Positions 52,386-61,662 are shown, counted from the stretch's first letter. The stretch: DNA of 64,000 bases from Chrysogorgia sp. JL179-B06 (GCA_035772405.1 JAYKKM010000439.1:8673001-8737000), one strand, 5' to 3'. Notes: a model not told the origin generated them from the letters alone. Made by a program: numbers and translations.

Positions 52386-52805
52386 ATGGTGAGTGTTGTG
52401 GCTGGAGGGATATTTAATGCAGTGGCTTTTGCAGGCGCTGGATTTATGTTTTCGAAGTTTAATCACTCGGGTTATGAAGCTGAGATGAAGAGGCACAACC
52501 ATGCGTTGGAACAGCTAGCCAGCGCGAAAGAAGTGTGGTATGAAAATGAAGTCGCTAAGAAAGATAAGATCCAGCGTTTACGACAACGGCTCTCTGACGC
52601 TAATGCTGACATCAATGACACAAACCATGCGTTGGAAGAACTTAGAAGCGTAATGACCATACAGTACAGCGGACGAGTGTTCACTGACCTCCCGAGGGTT
52701 GCGGATTACTACCAACCGAGTGCGGAAATGAAGGAATACCAATTATTGTTTGTTAGCGCGCTAGGTTTGGGTAGTGGAATAGCGGTGTGGGTGCTAGTTC
52801 GGTGA
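52386..52805 (+). CDS. coiled-coil protein with membrane segments at both ends
   Basis: 139 residues. An N-terminal hydrophobic segment 'VAGGIFNAVAFAGAGFMF' is followed by a charged coiled coil of about 70 residues (about 30-95: 'EMKRHNHALEQLASAKEVW', 'IQRLRQRLSDANADIND'), a 'DLPRVADYYQPSAEMKEYQ' stretch, and a C-terminal membrane segment 'LLFVSALGLGSGIAVWVLV'. The dumb-bell plan, with a coil between two anchors, suggests a spacer or assembly scaffold in a virion or membrane (inference). I have a general impression that similar small proteins accompany Polintons of other invertebrates, but cannot check it. Confidence 0.72.
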   Translation: MVSVVAGGIFNAVAFAGAGFMFSKFNHSGYEAEMKRHNHALEQLASAKEVWYENEVAKKDKIQRLRQRLSDANADINDTNHALEELRSVMTIQYSGRVFTDLPRVADYYQPSAEMKEYQLLFVSALGLGSGIAVWVLVR

Positions 52806-52832
52806 AAAAAATGTTGGAGTGGTATAAGAGCG

Positions 52833-53411
52833 ATGGACAAACTTATGAGGCAGATGAGTTATGGCTTGACAATTGATGAAATCGCGAATGAGACGCAAAC
52901 TGAGTGTGGAGACACCTTCAGAATTTACTACTGCTCGGATTGCGACGTTGTGAAACATGTGACTGACTGCGGTGGGTACGCGTGTCCAAAGTGTGGTGAT
53001 ACCGAATGGGGTTACACTCAGAGTTACAGCGACATGAGACTCACGCGACTAAAAAGCGTTCACAAACGGTCTTGGTGGATGGGAAGGAGACTACGAAATG
53101 TTGTGAAGGGTGAGCACCTTGAGTTGATAAAAGAGGACTTCCTGAAAGTTGTCAATGCATTGTACTCATGCAATTTGGTAAAGGGTAGAAATGTCAGCAG
53201 ATATGGATACTACATTATTAGGTTGTGTCATAGAAGACGAGTTAAGACACTCAAGAAGGTGTCAGACCTCAAAGACGGGAAGGTGAAAGACTTGTTTGAC
53301 GATAATTTGTTTGGGGTGGTGTACCCAAAGCTGGGATGGTGTGAGAGTGGTGATATTTATTACAATGAGTGGTTTAGGAAAAAAACAAGTGTAGTATATA
53401 GAAGCCAATGA
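52833..53411 (+). CDS. zinc-ribbon protein, VLTF3-like late transcription factor candidate
   Basis: 192 residues. A zinc ribbon is near the N-terminus (C34, C37, then C51, C54 in 'YYCSDC' and 'CGGYACPKCGD'). A basic helical region follows with 'VKGEHLELIKEDFLKVVNAL' and 'VSRYGYYIIRLCHRRRV'. The order (ribbon, helices around G-E, then an N..RY.Y.I..L motif) resembles the poxvirus-type late transcription factor VLTF3, found across nucleocytoplasmic viruses. Resemblance is weak outside the ribbon, so another zinc-ribbon regulator is possible. The stop overlaps the polymerase start by 4 bp (ATGA). Confidence 0.55.
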   Translation: MDKLMRQMSYGLTIDEIANETQTECGDTFRIYYCSDCDVVKHVTDCGGYACPKCGDTEWGYTQSYSDMRLTRLKSVHKRSWWMGRRLRNVVKGEHLELIKEDFLKVVNALYSCNLVKGRNVSRYGYYIIRLCHRRRVKTLKKVSDLKDGKVKDLFDDNLFGVVYPKLGWCESGDIYYNEWFRKKTSVVYRSQ

Positions 53412-56299
53412 GTCGGACTGTGAAAAACCCACTGACAAAAAGACGGGCGCATAAGACGAGTGCAGCCGTTGTCAATTCACTAACAGACGAAGCGACCAAC
53501 GTTCACGGCTTCTTTAGAGACCAAGAAACACAACGTCTAGTCGAAGACCTCACACCGTCAACACATTTGTTGGATCGAGCACTGAGAGGGTTCACAAGGT
53601 CCTATGGAGTCGAGGTAGTTGACGACAGAGACATAAACCAGGTGAACGGTAGTAGAAGCGCTGTCACTAACCTTTTGAGACGTGAACTAGGTGAGACCAA
53701 CGGAATGAAAGTGGTGGAGACAGTCAAGGTCACTTTTGAGAAAGTTTTAGAACTCGATAAGACCACATACAAAACTGCCTACTTTAACAGCGAAACGTTC
53801 GTCGTCATTAACGAGCATGACATCGAGGATGTCGCCAATCGTGGGTCGGAGCAGATTTTGACGCGGATAGCTGGGTGGTTATCTGAGGGGTCTGGATGGA
53901 CTATCGACAAAATAGATGCGCACTACGTCAACGTCGCTATTTACAGACCTTTGCATGGGAGTAGCTACATTGCGCTGCCAAAGGAGCTGCGCAACAGTAT
54001 GAAGGGCCTGATAAATGTAAATAACGATGATGACAACGAGTGCTTTAGATGGTGCCACCTTGCGCATAAGTTTCCTGTTGGAAAACACTCCGATAGAACG
54101 TCGAAGTACGCTAGGCATGTCGGTGAGCTGAATTATGACGGAGTTGACTTCCCAGTCACACTCAAAGACTACAACAAGATCGAAAAGGCAAACGATATTA
54201 ACATTAATGTTTTTGGGTATGAAGATAAGCAACCATTCCCTGTGTACGTTTCTAAGGAGACGTATCCTGACCATATGGACCTATTGTTGATAACTAGCGA
54301 CGTGGGCAATAAGCATTATGTGTATATTCGTGACTTCAACAAATTCATGCACCGGCAGACAAAGTATAAGGCGAGAAAGCACTTTTGCAGGTATTGTTTG
54401 CAGTGTTTCACCCGCGCGGACGTGCTTGAAAGTCATATTGAAGTGTGTTTGGTCATTAATGGGAAGCAAGCTATTAAAATGCCACAAAAAGGCGCGAGAG
54501 TGAAATACGAGAATTTTAGCAGACAATTAAATGTACCATTTGTGGTGTATGCAGACTTTGAGGCTATCACACAGAAGGTGCGCACAGCGACGCCATCAAG
54601 CGAGTGTAGCTACACAAATGCTTACCAGAGGCATGTTGACTGCGGTTATGGGTATAAACTGGTTTGTTGCTACGATAACGAGTACAGTAAGCCAGTAAAA
54701 GTGTATCGCGGTGAAAACGCGGTCAACAAGTTCATTGGGGAGATGTTAGAAATTGTCGAATATTGTAAAGAGACATCCGAGAGTCACTTTAACAAAGAAA
54801 TGATACTGACTGATGCCGATAAGAAGAACTTTGACGAAGCTAAAAGTTGTCATATTTGCAGTGTTGAGTACACTGGCGCTGACGTTAGAGTGAGAGACCA
54901 CTGTCACGTGTCAGGTAAGTACAGAGGGTCCGCACATCGTCAGTGTAATGTGAACTTTAAGTTGACTGACAAAATTCCTGTGATCTTCCATAACTTACGT
55001 GGCTACGATAGCCATTTCATCATGCAGGAGATTGGTAAGTTTGGTCAAGACATAAATGTGATACCAAACAACATGGAGAAGTACATGGCGTTCATGCTTG
55101 GAAAAAACTTGGTATTTTTGGACAGCTTTCAGTTCATGAGTAGTGGTCTAGACAACTTGGTGAGGAACCTACCAAGGGACGCTTTCAAATACACGTCAGA
55201 AGTGTTTCGCGACGAGGGGTTGGCGCTTATGACAAGAAAGGGGGTCTATCCCTATGATTATATGGACTCCTTTGATAAATTTGATGAATGCGAGCTACCC
55301 TCCAAAAAGGACTTCTACAGCATTCTGAATGACGAGCATATTACGGAAGAAATGCACGAGCGCGCTCGCGACGTGTGGGACTACTTCGACGTTGAAAGTA
55401 TGGGTGGGTATCACGACCTGTATTTGAAAAGCGATGTGCTCTTGCTTGCCGACGTTTTTGAGAACTTTAGAGAGACATGCCATCGCGAGTATAAATTAGA
55501 CCCGTGTCACTATTTCACATCGCCTGGATTGGCTTGGGATGCCATGCTAAAGATGACTGGAGTGGAACTCGAATTATTGTCTGACATTGACATGTTCCAG
55601 TTCGTAGAACTAGGTATGCGTGGTGGTGTGAGCTACATATGCAACAGACATGGCGTGGCGAATAATAAGTACATGAAGGGGTACGATAAAGAGCAAGAGT
55701 CGAAGTATTTGATGTACCTTGACGCCAACAACTTGTATGGATGGGCAATGAGTCGAAGTCTACCCACGGGCGGCTTCAAGTGGTTGACTGAGAAAGAAAT
55801 AGAAAAAGTTAATCTGCGTGAGTATCACAACAATAGTAAAAAAGGTTTACTACTCGAGGTCGACTTGGAGTACCCAGCCCATTTGCACGACCTACACAAT
55901 GATTACCCGCTGGCTCCTGAAAAGATGGAGATAACCGTTGACATGTTGTCGGAGTACTGCACGAAAATCAAAAATAAGTTTAACGTGAGTGTTGGTGGTG
56001 TGAAGAAGCTGGTGACTAATTTGATGGACAAAAAAAAGTATGTGTGTCACTACGGAAATCTGCAGTTGTACATGGATCTTGGATTAAAAATCAATAAGAT
56101 TCACAGGGTCCTGCAGTTTGACCAGTCCAAGTGGCTAGGCAAGTACATCGACTTTAACACAGTCAAAAGAACTGCGGCTAAGAACGCTTTTGAGAAGGAC
56201 TTCTTCAAGTTGATGAACAACAGTGTGTTCGGAAAAAACGATGGAAAACTTGAGGAAGCGTGTGGACGTAAGATTAGTGACCACTGCGGAGAAATTTAA
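53408..56299 (+). CDS. protein-primed family B DNA polymerase, first part (frameshifted)
   Basis: 963 residues in frame. From the N-terminus: a region of about 300 with no motif seen (possible terminal-protein-like part); a finger 'CRYCLQCF..ADVLESHIEV' near 326-346; Exo I 'YADFEAI' near 379-385; an endonuclease-VII-like Cys/His cluster (CHIC...RDHCHVSGKYRG) near 480-517; Exo II 'NLRGYDSHF' near 528; Exo III 'YLKSDVLLLADVF' near 676; polymerase motif A 'YLDANNLYGWAM' near 770; and motif B 'FFKLMNNSVFGK' near 932. Right after motif B the frame breaks at an A run (56233-56238) and ends at an out-of-frame stop. The rest continues in another frame at 56239-57002. The enzyme copies the linear element from a protein primer with proofreading. 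Confidence 0.95.
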   Translation: MSRTVKNPLTKRRAHKTSAAVVNSLTDEATNVHGFFRDQETQRLVEDLTPSTHLLDRALRGFTRSYGVEVVDDRDINQVNGSRSAVTNLLRRELGETNGMKVVETVKVTFEKVLELDKTTYKTAYFNSETFVVINEHDIEDVANRGSEQILTRIAGWLSEGSGWTIDKIDAHYVNVAIYRPLHGSSYIALPKELRNSMKGLINVNNDDDNECFRWCHLAHKFPVGKHSDRTSKYARHVGELNYDGVDFPVTLKDYNKIEKANDININVFGYEDKQPFPVYVSKETYPDHMDLLLITSDVGNKHYVYIRDFNKFMHRQTKYKARKHFCRYCLQCFTRADVLESHIEVCLVINGKQAIKMPQKGARVKYENFSRQLNVPFVVYADFEAITQKVRTATPSSECSYTNAYQRHVDCGYGYKLVCCYDNEYSKPVKVYRGENAVNKFIGEMLEIVEYCKETSESHFNKEMILTDADKKNFDEAKSCHICSVEYTGADVRVRDHCHVSGKYRGSAHRQCNVNFKLTDKIPVIFHNLRGYDSHFIMQEIGKFGQDINVIPNNMEKYMAFMLGKNLVFLDSFQFMSSGLDNLVRNLPRDAFKYTSEVFRDEGLALMTRKGVYPYDYMDSFDKFDECELPSKKDFYSILNDEHITEEMHERARDVWDYFDVESMGGYHDLYLKSDVLLLADVFENFRETCHREYKLDPCHYFTSPGLAWDAMLKMTGVELELLSDIDMFQFVELGMRGGVSYICNRHGVANNKYMKGYDKEQESKYLMYLDANNLYGWAMSRSLPTGGFKWLTEKEIEKVNLREYHNNSKKGLLLEVDLEYPAHLHDLHNDYPLAPEKMEITVDMLSEYCTKIKNKFNVSVGGVKKLVTNLMDKKKYVCHYGNLQLYMDLGLKINKIHRVLQFDQSKWLGKYIDFNTVKRTAAKNAFEKDFFKLMNNSVFGKNDGKLEEACGRKISDHCGEI

Positions 56300-57002
56300 A
56301 AAGCTTGTCTCAAAGCCAACGTTTGTGTCTTGCAAGATATTTAGCGAGAACTTAGTTGCTGTCCACAAAGTTAAAGAAACGTTGACACTAAATAGACCTG
56401 CATATGTGGGTATGTGCATACTAGACTTGAGTAAAACGCTGATGTACAATTTTCACTACAATTATATTATGAAAAAGTACTCTAGCGACACCTGTAGATT
56501 GCACTTCACTGACACTGACAGTCTGTTGTACTCAATCAAAACTGACGACGTTTATTCCGACTTTATGATGGAGTGTGAAAAGTTCGACAATAGCGACTAT
56601 CCTGCAGACAGCCCATTCTTTTTTAGAGAGAATAAGAAAGTTATTGGGAAGATGAAGGACGAGTGCGCTGGAACGCCAATTGTCGAGTTCGTCGGGTTGC
56701 GCAGTAAAATGTACAGCTATTTGAAAGAGGGTGGAGGCGGCGGGAAAACCGCTAAAGGTATTAGAAAGAATATAATTAAAAAAGTGATCAGACACGAAGA
56801 TTACAAAAGTGTGTTACTTGAGCAGAAACAATTGCGACACATAATGAAGACCATTAGAAGTGTCAAACATCAGCTCGGTAGTTACGAAATTAATAAAGTG
56901 TCGCTATCCTGTTTTGATGATAAACGATACCTTTTAGAAAATGGTATTGACTCCTACGCGTATGGTCACAAAAACATTGAAGTGAGAGGCAACAAACGCT
57001 GA
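56239..57002 (+). CDS. DNA polymerase, C-terminal part in shifted frame
   Basis: Continues the polymerase from just after motif B. It contains 'AYVGMCILDLSKTLMYNFHY', the metal-binding motif C 'HFTDTDSLLYSI', and 'EFVGLRSKMYSYL', the usual thumb-side motif, ending TGA. The open frame reaches upstream to 56223, but that ATG is in the overlap and is unlikely to be a real start. The shift fits a one-base length change in the six-A run at 56233-56238: a mutation, an assembly error, or less likely programmed slippage. All catalytic motifs are otherwise present across the two frames. Confidence 0.92.
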
Positions 57003-57111
57003 AAATAGTGAACAAACGGACTAATCTATTATTAACAGGTGGCAATAACCTAATTTGCATAACAGGTGGCAATTTTATCACGCGTGAGACACTTTTACGA
57101 CACATAAATTT

Positions 57112-57330
57112 GTAAAAATGTTTAGACGACTATTTTTTTAAATGTGATTTGACAAATTTGTGAAAATGTTGAAACGACACTTTCTATTTTTTAAATGTGA
57201 TTTGACAAATTTGTGAAAATGTTGAAACGACTATTTTTTAAATGTGATTTGACAAATTTGTGAAAATGTTGAAACGACTATTTTTTAAATATGATTTGAC
57301 AAATTTGTGAAAATGTTGAAATGACACTTT
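57112..57330. repeat. subterminal tandem repeats inside the right TIR
   Basis: Four head-to-tail units of about 50-60 bp built on TGATTTGACAAATTTGTGAA then AATGTTGAAACGAC and a T run. The left end has only related single copies (38060-38200), so the array expanded on the right. Between polymerase stop and TIR. Confidence 0.8.
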
Positions 57331-57757
57331 CTATTTTTTAATATGTGAGAGTGGGCTCGTACCACATTTTATTTTTTTAACACGCGAAAATGTTGAAATG
57401 ACACTTTCTATTTTTTCCTAAATGTAATTTGTGAGAATTTTGAAACGACACTTTCTATTTTTTAAATGTGGCTGAAATGGTGTCAAATTTAGTATAAACT
57501 TGGTATTGTTTCGCCAGTCTCGCGTGTGTTTGACATCAATTTAGTAGAAAACGTGCGAAGGGTGTCTAGATTGACTAACGATCGCTGTAGTAGTATAGCA
57601 AGTAGGGCTGAGAGCTTATTCGACGTCAAACGTGAATATAAACACCAAAACATCACCAAATTTGTCGAATCGTGATTTGGCAAAATTTGGTGATGTTTTG
57701 GTGTTTATATTCACGGTTGAGGTCGATTGGGCTCGCAGCCCTACTTGCTATACTACT
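57315..57757. repeat. Polinton terminal inverted repeat, right
   Basis: Inverse of 37729-38204, ending CTTGCTATACTACT next to the TATTTC duplication. Slightly shorter than the left arm through deletions in A/T tracts. Confidence 0.93.
57589..57757. repeat. foldback palindrome at the right Polinton terminus
   Basis: AGTAGTATAGCAAGTAGGGC (57589-57608) pairs with GCCCTACTTGCTATACTACT (57738-57757). Same 169-bp length as at the left end. Confidence 0.9.
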
Positions 57758-57763
57758 TATTTC
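57758..57763. repeat. Polinton target-site duplication, right copy (TATTTC)
   Basis: Exact repeat of 37723-37728. Confidence 0.92.
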
Positions 57764-57986
57764 TAGAATAATAAATATGGAATAGCGAACTGGATGGAGA
57801 ATAATGATTTTAGGTGCTAATATGGAGAGACTTGACTATTCTAATATGGAGATATTTAACTCTTCATCTTGTGTTGTTAGAATAATGATTGTGGGATAGC
57901 GAAGAAATAAATTGAAGGTCGCAGGTTCGAATGAGCCAGTTCGTAATGTCGACTGCGCATCAAAATGACGTGTTCTGCGTCGGGAT

Positions 57987-58088
57987 AAAACTTATTTCAA
58001 TTCATAACATCAGGCTAAAACCACAATAGACATTTGCTTTATACTGAATTCCCCAGCCTGATGTTACGAATTGAAATAAGTTTTATTG
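57987..58088. repeat. short palindromic element
   Basis: AAAACTTATTTCAATTCATA with CATCAGGCT is inverted as AGCCTGATGTTACGAATTGA with AATAAGTTTT. Part of the sequence between the Polinton and the outer right arm. Confidence 0.75.
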
Positions 58089-58197
58089 CTTGCTCAGTTG
58101 CTCGCCCCCAAACCCCAACCCCTAAAAAACCGCCAGCTAAGCCGTGGTCAAGTAGAGTTTTCTCTACTTTCCAGGTATAGTACCGGTTCGTCGTACG

Positions 58198-58406
58198 TAG
58201 ATTTTGAACGTTATCTCGGCCAATATTTACTTTATTTCAATTCTGAAAACAGATTTGGAATATTCAAACGGATCACCCAAAACGACTTTTCACTTCCTTA
58301 TAAGGAGTTGGTCGTACCATGCTCCGCTGAAATATATATAAATACATATATATATATATACAAACTATTCGTGAGAAATGGATCTCTGCCGCGGCGAGAT
58401 TATCAC
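58198..58406. repeat. right half of older inverted-repeat element split by the Polinton
   Basis: Inverse of blocks in 37086-37587, with a TA microsatellite (58331-58363) inserted or expanded. Together the arms mark a pre-existing non-autonomous element at the Polinton's target. Confidence 0.8.
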
Positions 58407-58456
58407 GTAAGGAATACGGTAATGAATTGTCACCTGTGAATTACATAGTTTCTTAC

Positions 58457-58585
58457 CATTGGTACGGCATCTTTACCAAGTCTTTGTTTAACTTTCACTG
58501 CAATTTCTTCAAGATGAGGAAAAGCGTAGAGACTAAACAAATAAGGACTGAGGTATTCTGCATGTGATTCAAATACTTGAAGCAT
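58457..58585 (-). CDS. UROD: UROD exon upstream of the Polinton intron
   Basis: 129 bp, 43 codons, phase 0 at both ends, acceptor CTCACTTTGTAG and donor GTAAGA. It encodes 'MLQVFESHAEYLSPYLFSLY' and ends 'VKVKQRLGKDAVPM'. The 'FESHA' block is invariant in UROD. The next exon is at 35219-35319, so the intron is 23,137 bp, 20,029 of it Polinton. Confidence 0.93.
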
Positions 58586-59025
58586 CTACAAAGTGAGATT
58601 GTGAAAAAAAAGGATATTACACGCCCACTAAATATCGATGTTATGTTCAAAAACAAAAATTCATATCTTTGATTAACCGTGTAATGTTCTATAATTATAT
58701 TATAAAATAATATACAGGAAAATGTTTCTCGACTCCGATTGGCTGCATGATTGCAGTATAGTTAATCCCAAACAGTGTAAAACAGTGTAAAAATGGGTTA
58801 AAATGTGTCATTACAGTTCAAACTTGTGTATCACCTTTTCTGATTGGTTCAAAGACAATAGGAATGGAAACAGCCAATTACATCCCAGCGGATTTTGAAA
58901 GGTGGTATTTTCCTTCGCGGGAAAATAAACATGGCTACCAAGACTCGGAGTACATTTCGTTCACTGATCTCTAAATAAAGACGAGCAACTATTGTTTAGA
59001 AAATGAAGCCGGAAGTAGCTCATGG

Positions 59026-59382
59026 CGGCCATCTTGTTGGGACTACGTTATATAGTTTTACGTTAAAATGAATCAGTAGTTCAAGGTTTTCCCATAATAT
59101 AGAACACAAACTGCTCCATAATAGTAACTATGAAGCCGGAATTAGCGCGCGGCGGCCATATTGGAGTGACCACACCAGTGATCACTCCACGGTGGTCACT
59201 CCACGGTGGTCACTCCAATATGGCCGCCACTCGCTAATTCCGGCTTCATTATTATTGCAATGGAGCTGTAGTTTGTGTTCTAAATTCGACAACTGATTCA
59301 TTTTACCATCTCAAAAGATCAGATAGTTTCTGTCGACTACAGTAAAACTATATAATGTGGTGCATTCAAGATGGTCGCCACG
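59026..59382. mobile_element. palindromic MITE in a UROD intron
   Basis: Outer arms GGCGGCCATCTTG and CAAGATGGTCGCC. Further pairs inward are TATATAGTTTTAC, AGAACACAAACTGCTCCAT and GAAGCCGGAATTAGCG with GGCCATATTGGAGTGACCAC. The centre holds two copies of CACTCCACGGTGGT. Confidence 0.75.
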
Positions 59383-59946
59383 AAATATTCGCAGGTTCAT
59401 TTTTTCGCAGCATCTAAACAATATTTGCTCGATCCTGTCTTTATTTAAACATCAGTGATTTCGTTGAAATTTAAAGTGAATTCTACTTTAATATTGCCAG
59501 TAAAGTGTTTGTTCATTAGACTAAATGATTATTAATGCTATATGAGTAAACCTTTTTAAGGAATAGTGAAAGAAGCAAAGCGTTTTTAACATCAAAGCTG
59601 CGAGGAGTGAACAGAACACTGTAAATAGACGTTGTATAAGTACATTTGTCTCGAACATTTTTCTTTATATTATTAATAAGTATAATATAGCATGGTTTCT
59701 CCTTCAATTTGTAAAGCACACGCACTCGTTTTTCAAAGACCTCAAATAGTATAATAGGTCCATGAAAACTCTGCACTCGTGCGTGTTTTCTCCAAATGAC
59801 CCTCAAAACCATGCTATTACCTAAAAAACTAAACGTGAATGTGATGATAATAAACTGGGATCAATACACAGCTCACAGACCTAAAACGTTGAGAAAATAC
59901 AAATAATAAAGTCAGAAATAAAAATGCAACTAAAATAATAGCAAAC

Positions 59947-60108
59947 CTGAGCTCCTGCATGGACTTGGGCAACAAGATAATCAATAATGATATCTGTCAG
60001 TTTTTGTAGTAATAATGTTGCTGCTTCAGCATGACTGTATAACCATCTCTTAGCTATAGACACTGTCTTACTGCCACCTCCTTCAATCATATAGGACATT
60101 AGGGTCCA
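59947..60108 (-). CDS. UROD: UROD exon
   Basis: 162 bp, 54 codons, phase 0, acceptor TATTTATAACAG and donor GTTTGC. It encodes '[20 protein letters not shown]' and '[10 protein letters not shown]', then '[10 protein letters not shown]'. 'GGGS' and 'QV.AGAQ' are core UROD signatures lining the porphyrinogen pocket. Confidence 0.95.
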
Positions 60109-60365
60109 CTGTTATAAATAAAAATAATATTTAAGAAATACAATCCATACAGTTATATGCACGATTATAAAATAACATGTATGCTACGTAGGCTCTGATT
60201 GGTCAATACCCGTGTTTGGATCAAGCCATCCAAACACGGAAATTTCTCGCCAAAAATTTCCTTAATGGTTTTTCAGTTTGGACACTGTGATCCAAACACT
60301 TGCGAAGTTTACGTTTTTCTCCAGTCTCGCAACTTCCCGTGTGTTTGGATAACAGATCTAAACCG

Positions 60366-60470
60366 CCGTGTGCGAAACACGACTGAACATTTGCGAGAAC
60401 GAGAAATCGTCGTGTGCGAAACACGAGTGGACGTTTGCGAGAACGAGAAATCGCCGTGTGCGAAATACGA
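60366..60470. repeat. short tandem/dispersed repeat, CGTGTGCGAAACACGA type
   Basis: Three imperfect units combining CCGTGTGCGAAACACGA with CGTTTGCGAGAACGAGAAAT. The same unit recurs at 61264-61340. Each unit includes a small palindrome (CGTGTGCGAAACACG). Confidence 0.8.
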
Positions 60471-60480
60471 CTGAATATAA

Positions 60481-60630
60481 AATAGTGTGTAAGTTGTCCA
60501 ACGTTTCGAGCGGCCCTTCGTCAGAGAGTGAAACGTAAAGTGAAATAATAACTGTATGATTATTTCACTTTATGTTTCACTCTCTGACGAAGGGCCTTCT
60601 CTCGAAACGTTAGACAACTTACACGCTATT
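60481..60630. mobile_element. palindromic MITE with near-perfect arms
   Basis: AATAGTGTGTAAGTTGTCCA / TAGACAACTTACACGCTATT outer arms run inward through CCCTTCGTCAGAGAGTGAAA and its complement. It ends at the CTATTTCGGCAGTACACCAA motif seen at three other loci. Confidence 0.8.
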
Positions 60631-61263
60631 TCGGCAGTACACCAACCTTTTTATACATTTTGATTTGTATTTCTACACTGCCTACGCAGCACAACACGTT
60701 TTATCACCTATATATTGAAAAGCATCAAGTTATGACTAGTAAGTGACTTTACGCGAATGTTCTATGGCAAATGCAGAAATGCTTAACTATACATTTATGG
60801 TTATATATTACGGTGGTCCATATATGCAATGCGCATATAATAGTTTCGGTCGACAAATATATTTTGTCGGTCGACAAATATATTTTGTCAGTCAAATATA
60901 TTTTGACCTCGCAGCATATACCGTTGTTGTTGCGATTGATATTTTTGGAAAGTATCTACATATACGTTGTGACCGTCGATCACAAAATCGAATTTACTGT
61001 TCCAGGATTGACAGTTTGCCATGTATAATTTCTTCTGCATGAACGCTCTTCTCCTGGCTGTAGTGTATACTAAATACTAAATTTTTACATATTTTGAATT
61101 TCACGACCAACATGTCACCGCACCAAACAAAGTATCACGGGAACCTTGGGACCACGAGGAATTTCACTCCGCTTACCCAACATTCTATGAGAGCTGGGAC
61201 GGTAACAACCCTTCGGGATGGTAACGACCGTTTACGAAAGGGAAAATTGTGGACTTTTGAGTG

Positions 61264-61340
61264 AACGAGAAATGGCCGTGTGTGAAACACGAGTGGACGT
61301 TTGCGAGAACGAGATATCGCCGTGTGTGAAACACGAGCCC
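61264..61340. repeat. second cluster of the CGTGTGTGAAACACGA repeat
   Basis: Two units matching 60366-60470 with GTGTGTGAAACACG in place of GTGTGCGAAACACG. Confidence 0.8.
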
Positions 61341-61541
61341 GAAAAGCGAGGTTTTCCACTGCGATTTCGAGTCCTCCAAAACATTCTATATAAATATTTA
61401 GGGTTAGGATAATGGGACAAAGGTCATACTTCATAGTGATATGTAAATAATTTAAAGCAATACTGAATATCGTTTCTAAGTTAGTACCATGAGACGGAAA
61501 GCGTAGTCTTGTAATAAACACTTATTGACCCGCGGGTGGGA

Positions 61542-61662
61542 AGTCTTTACGGCAAAATTATCCTGCCCGTGGACGTGGTCTTTCAATACAGACCAAGCGA
61601 GCGACGAAGGAGTGAGGTCTGTGCCAAAAGACCAAGGGAGGGATAATTTTACCGTAAAGACC
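61542..61662. repeat. short inverted repeat
   Basis: AAGTCTTTACGGCAAAATTA and its complement at the right end (GGATAATTTTACCGTAAAGA) bound about 120 bp. MITE-like, non-coding. Confidence 0.65.

Larger units (their letters stand above)
37729..57757. mobile_element. complete Polinton/Maverick element, 20,029 bp
   Basis: Defined by AGTAGTATAG/CTATACTACT ends, long terminal inverted repeats, a 6-bp TATTTC duplication, and the hallmark gene set: protein-primed family B polymerase, retroviral-type integrase, packaging ATPase and capsid candidates. It sits in a UROD intron. Frames are open except for one shift in the polymerase gene. Coding is dense, in four strand blocks, with gaps often under 30 bp. 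Extra genes are thymidine kinase, a BRO-N/nuclease fusion, a VLTF3-like protein and a fibre. No adenain-like protease is seen. Confidence 0.95.
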
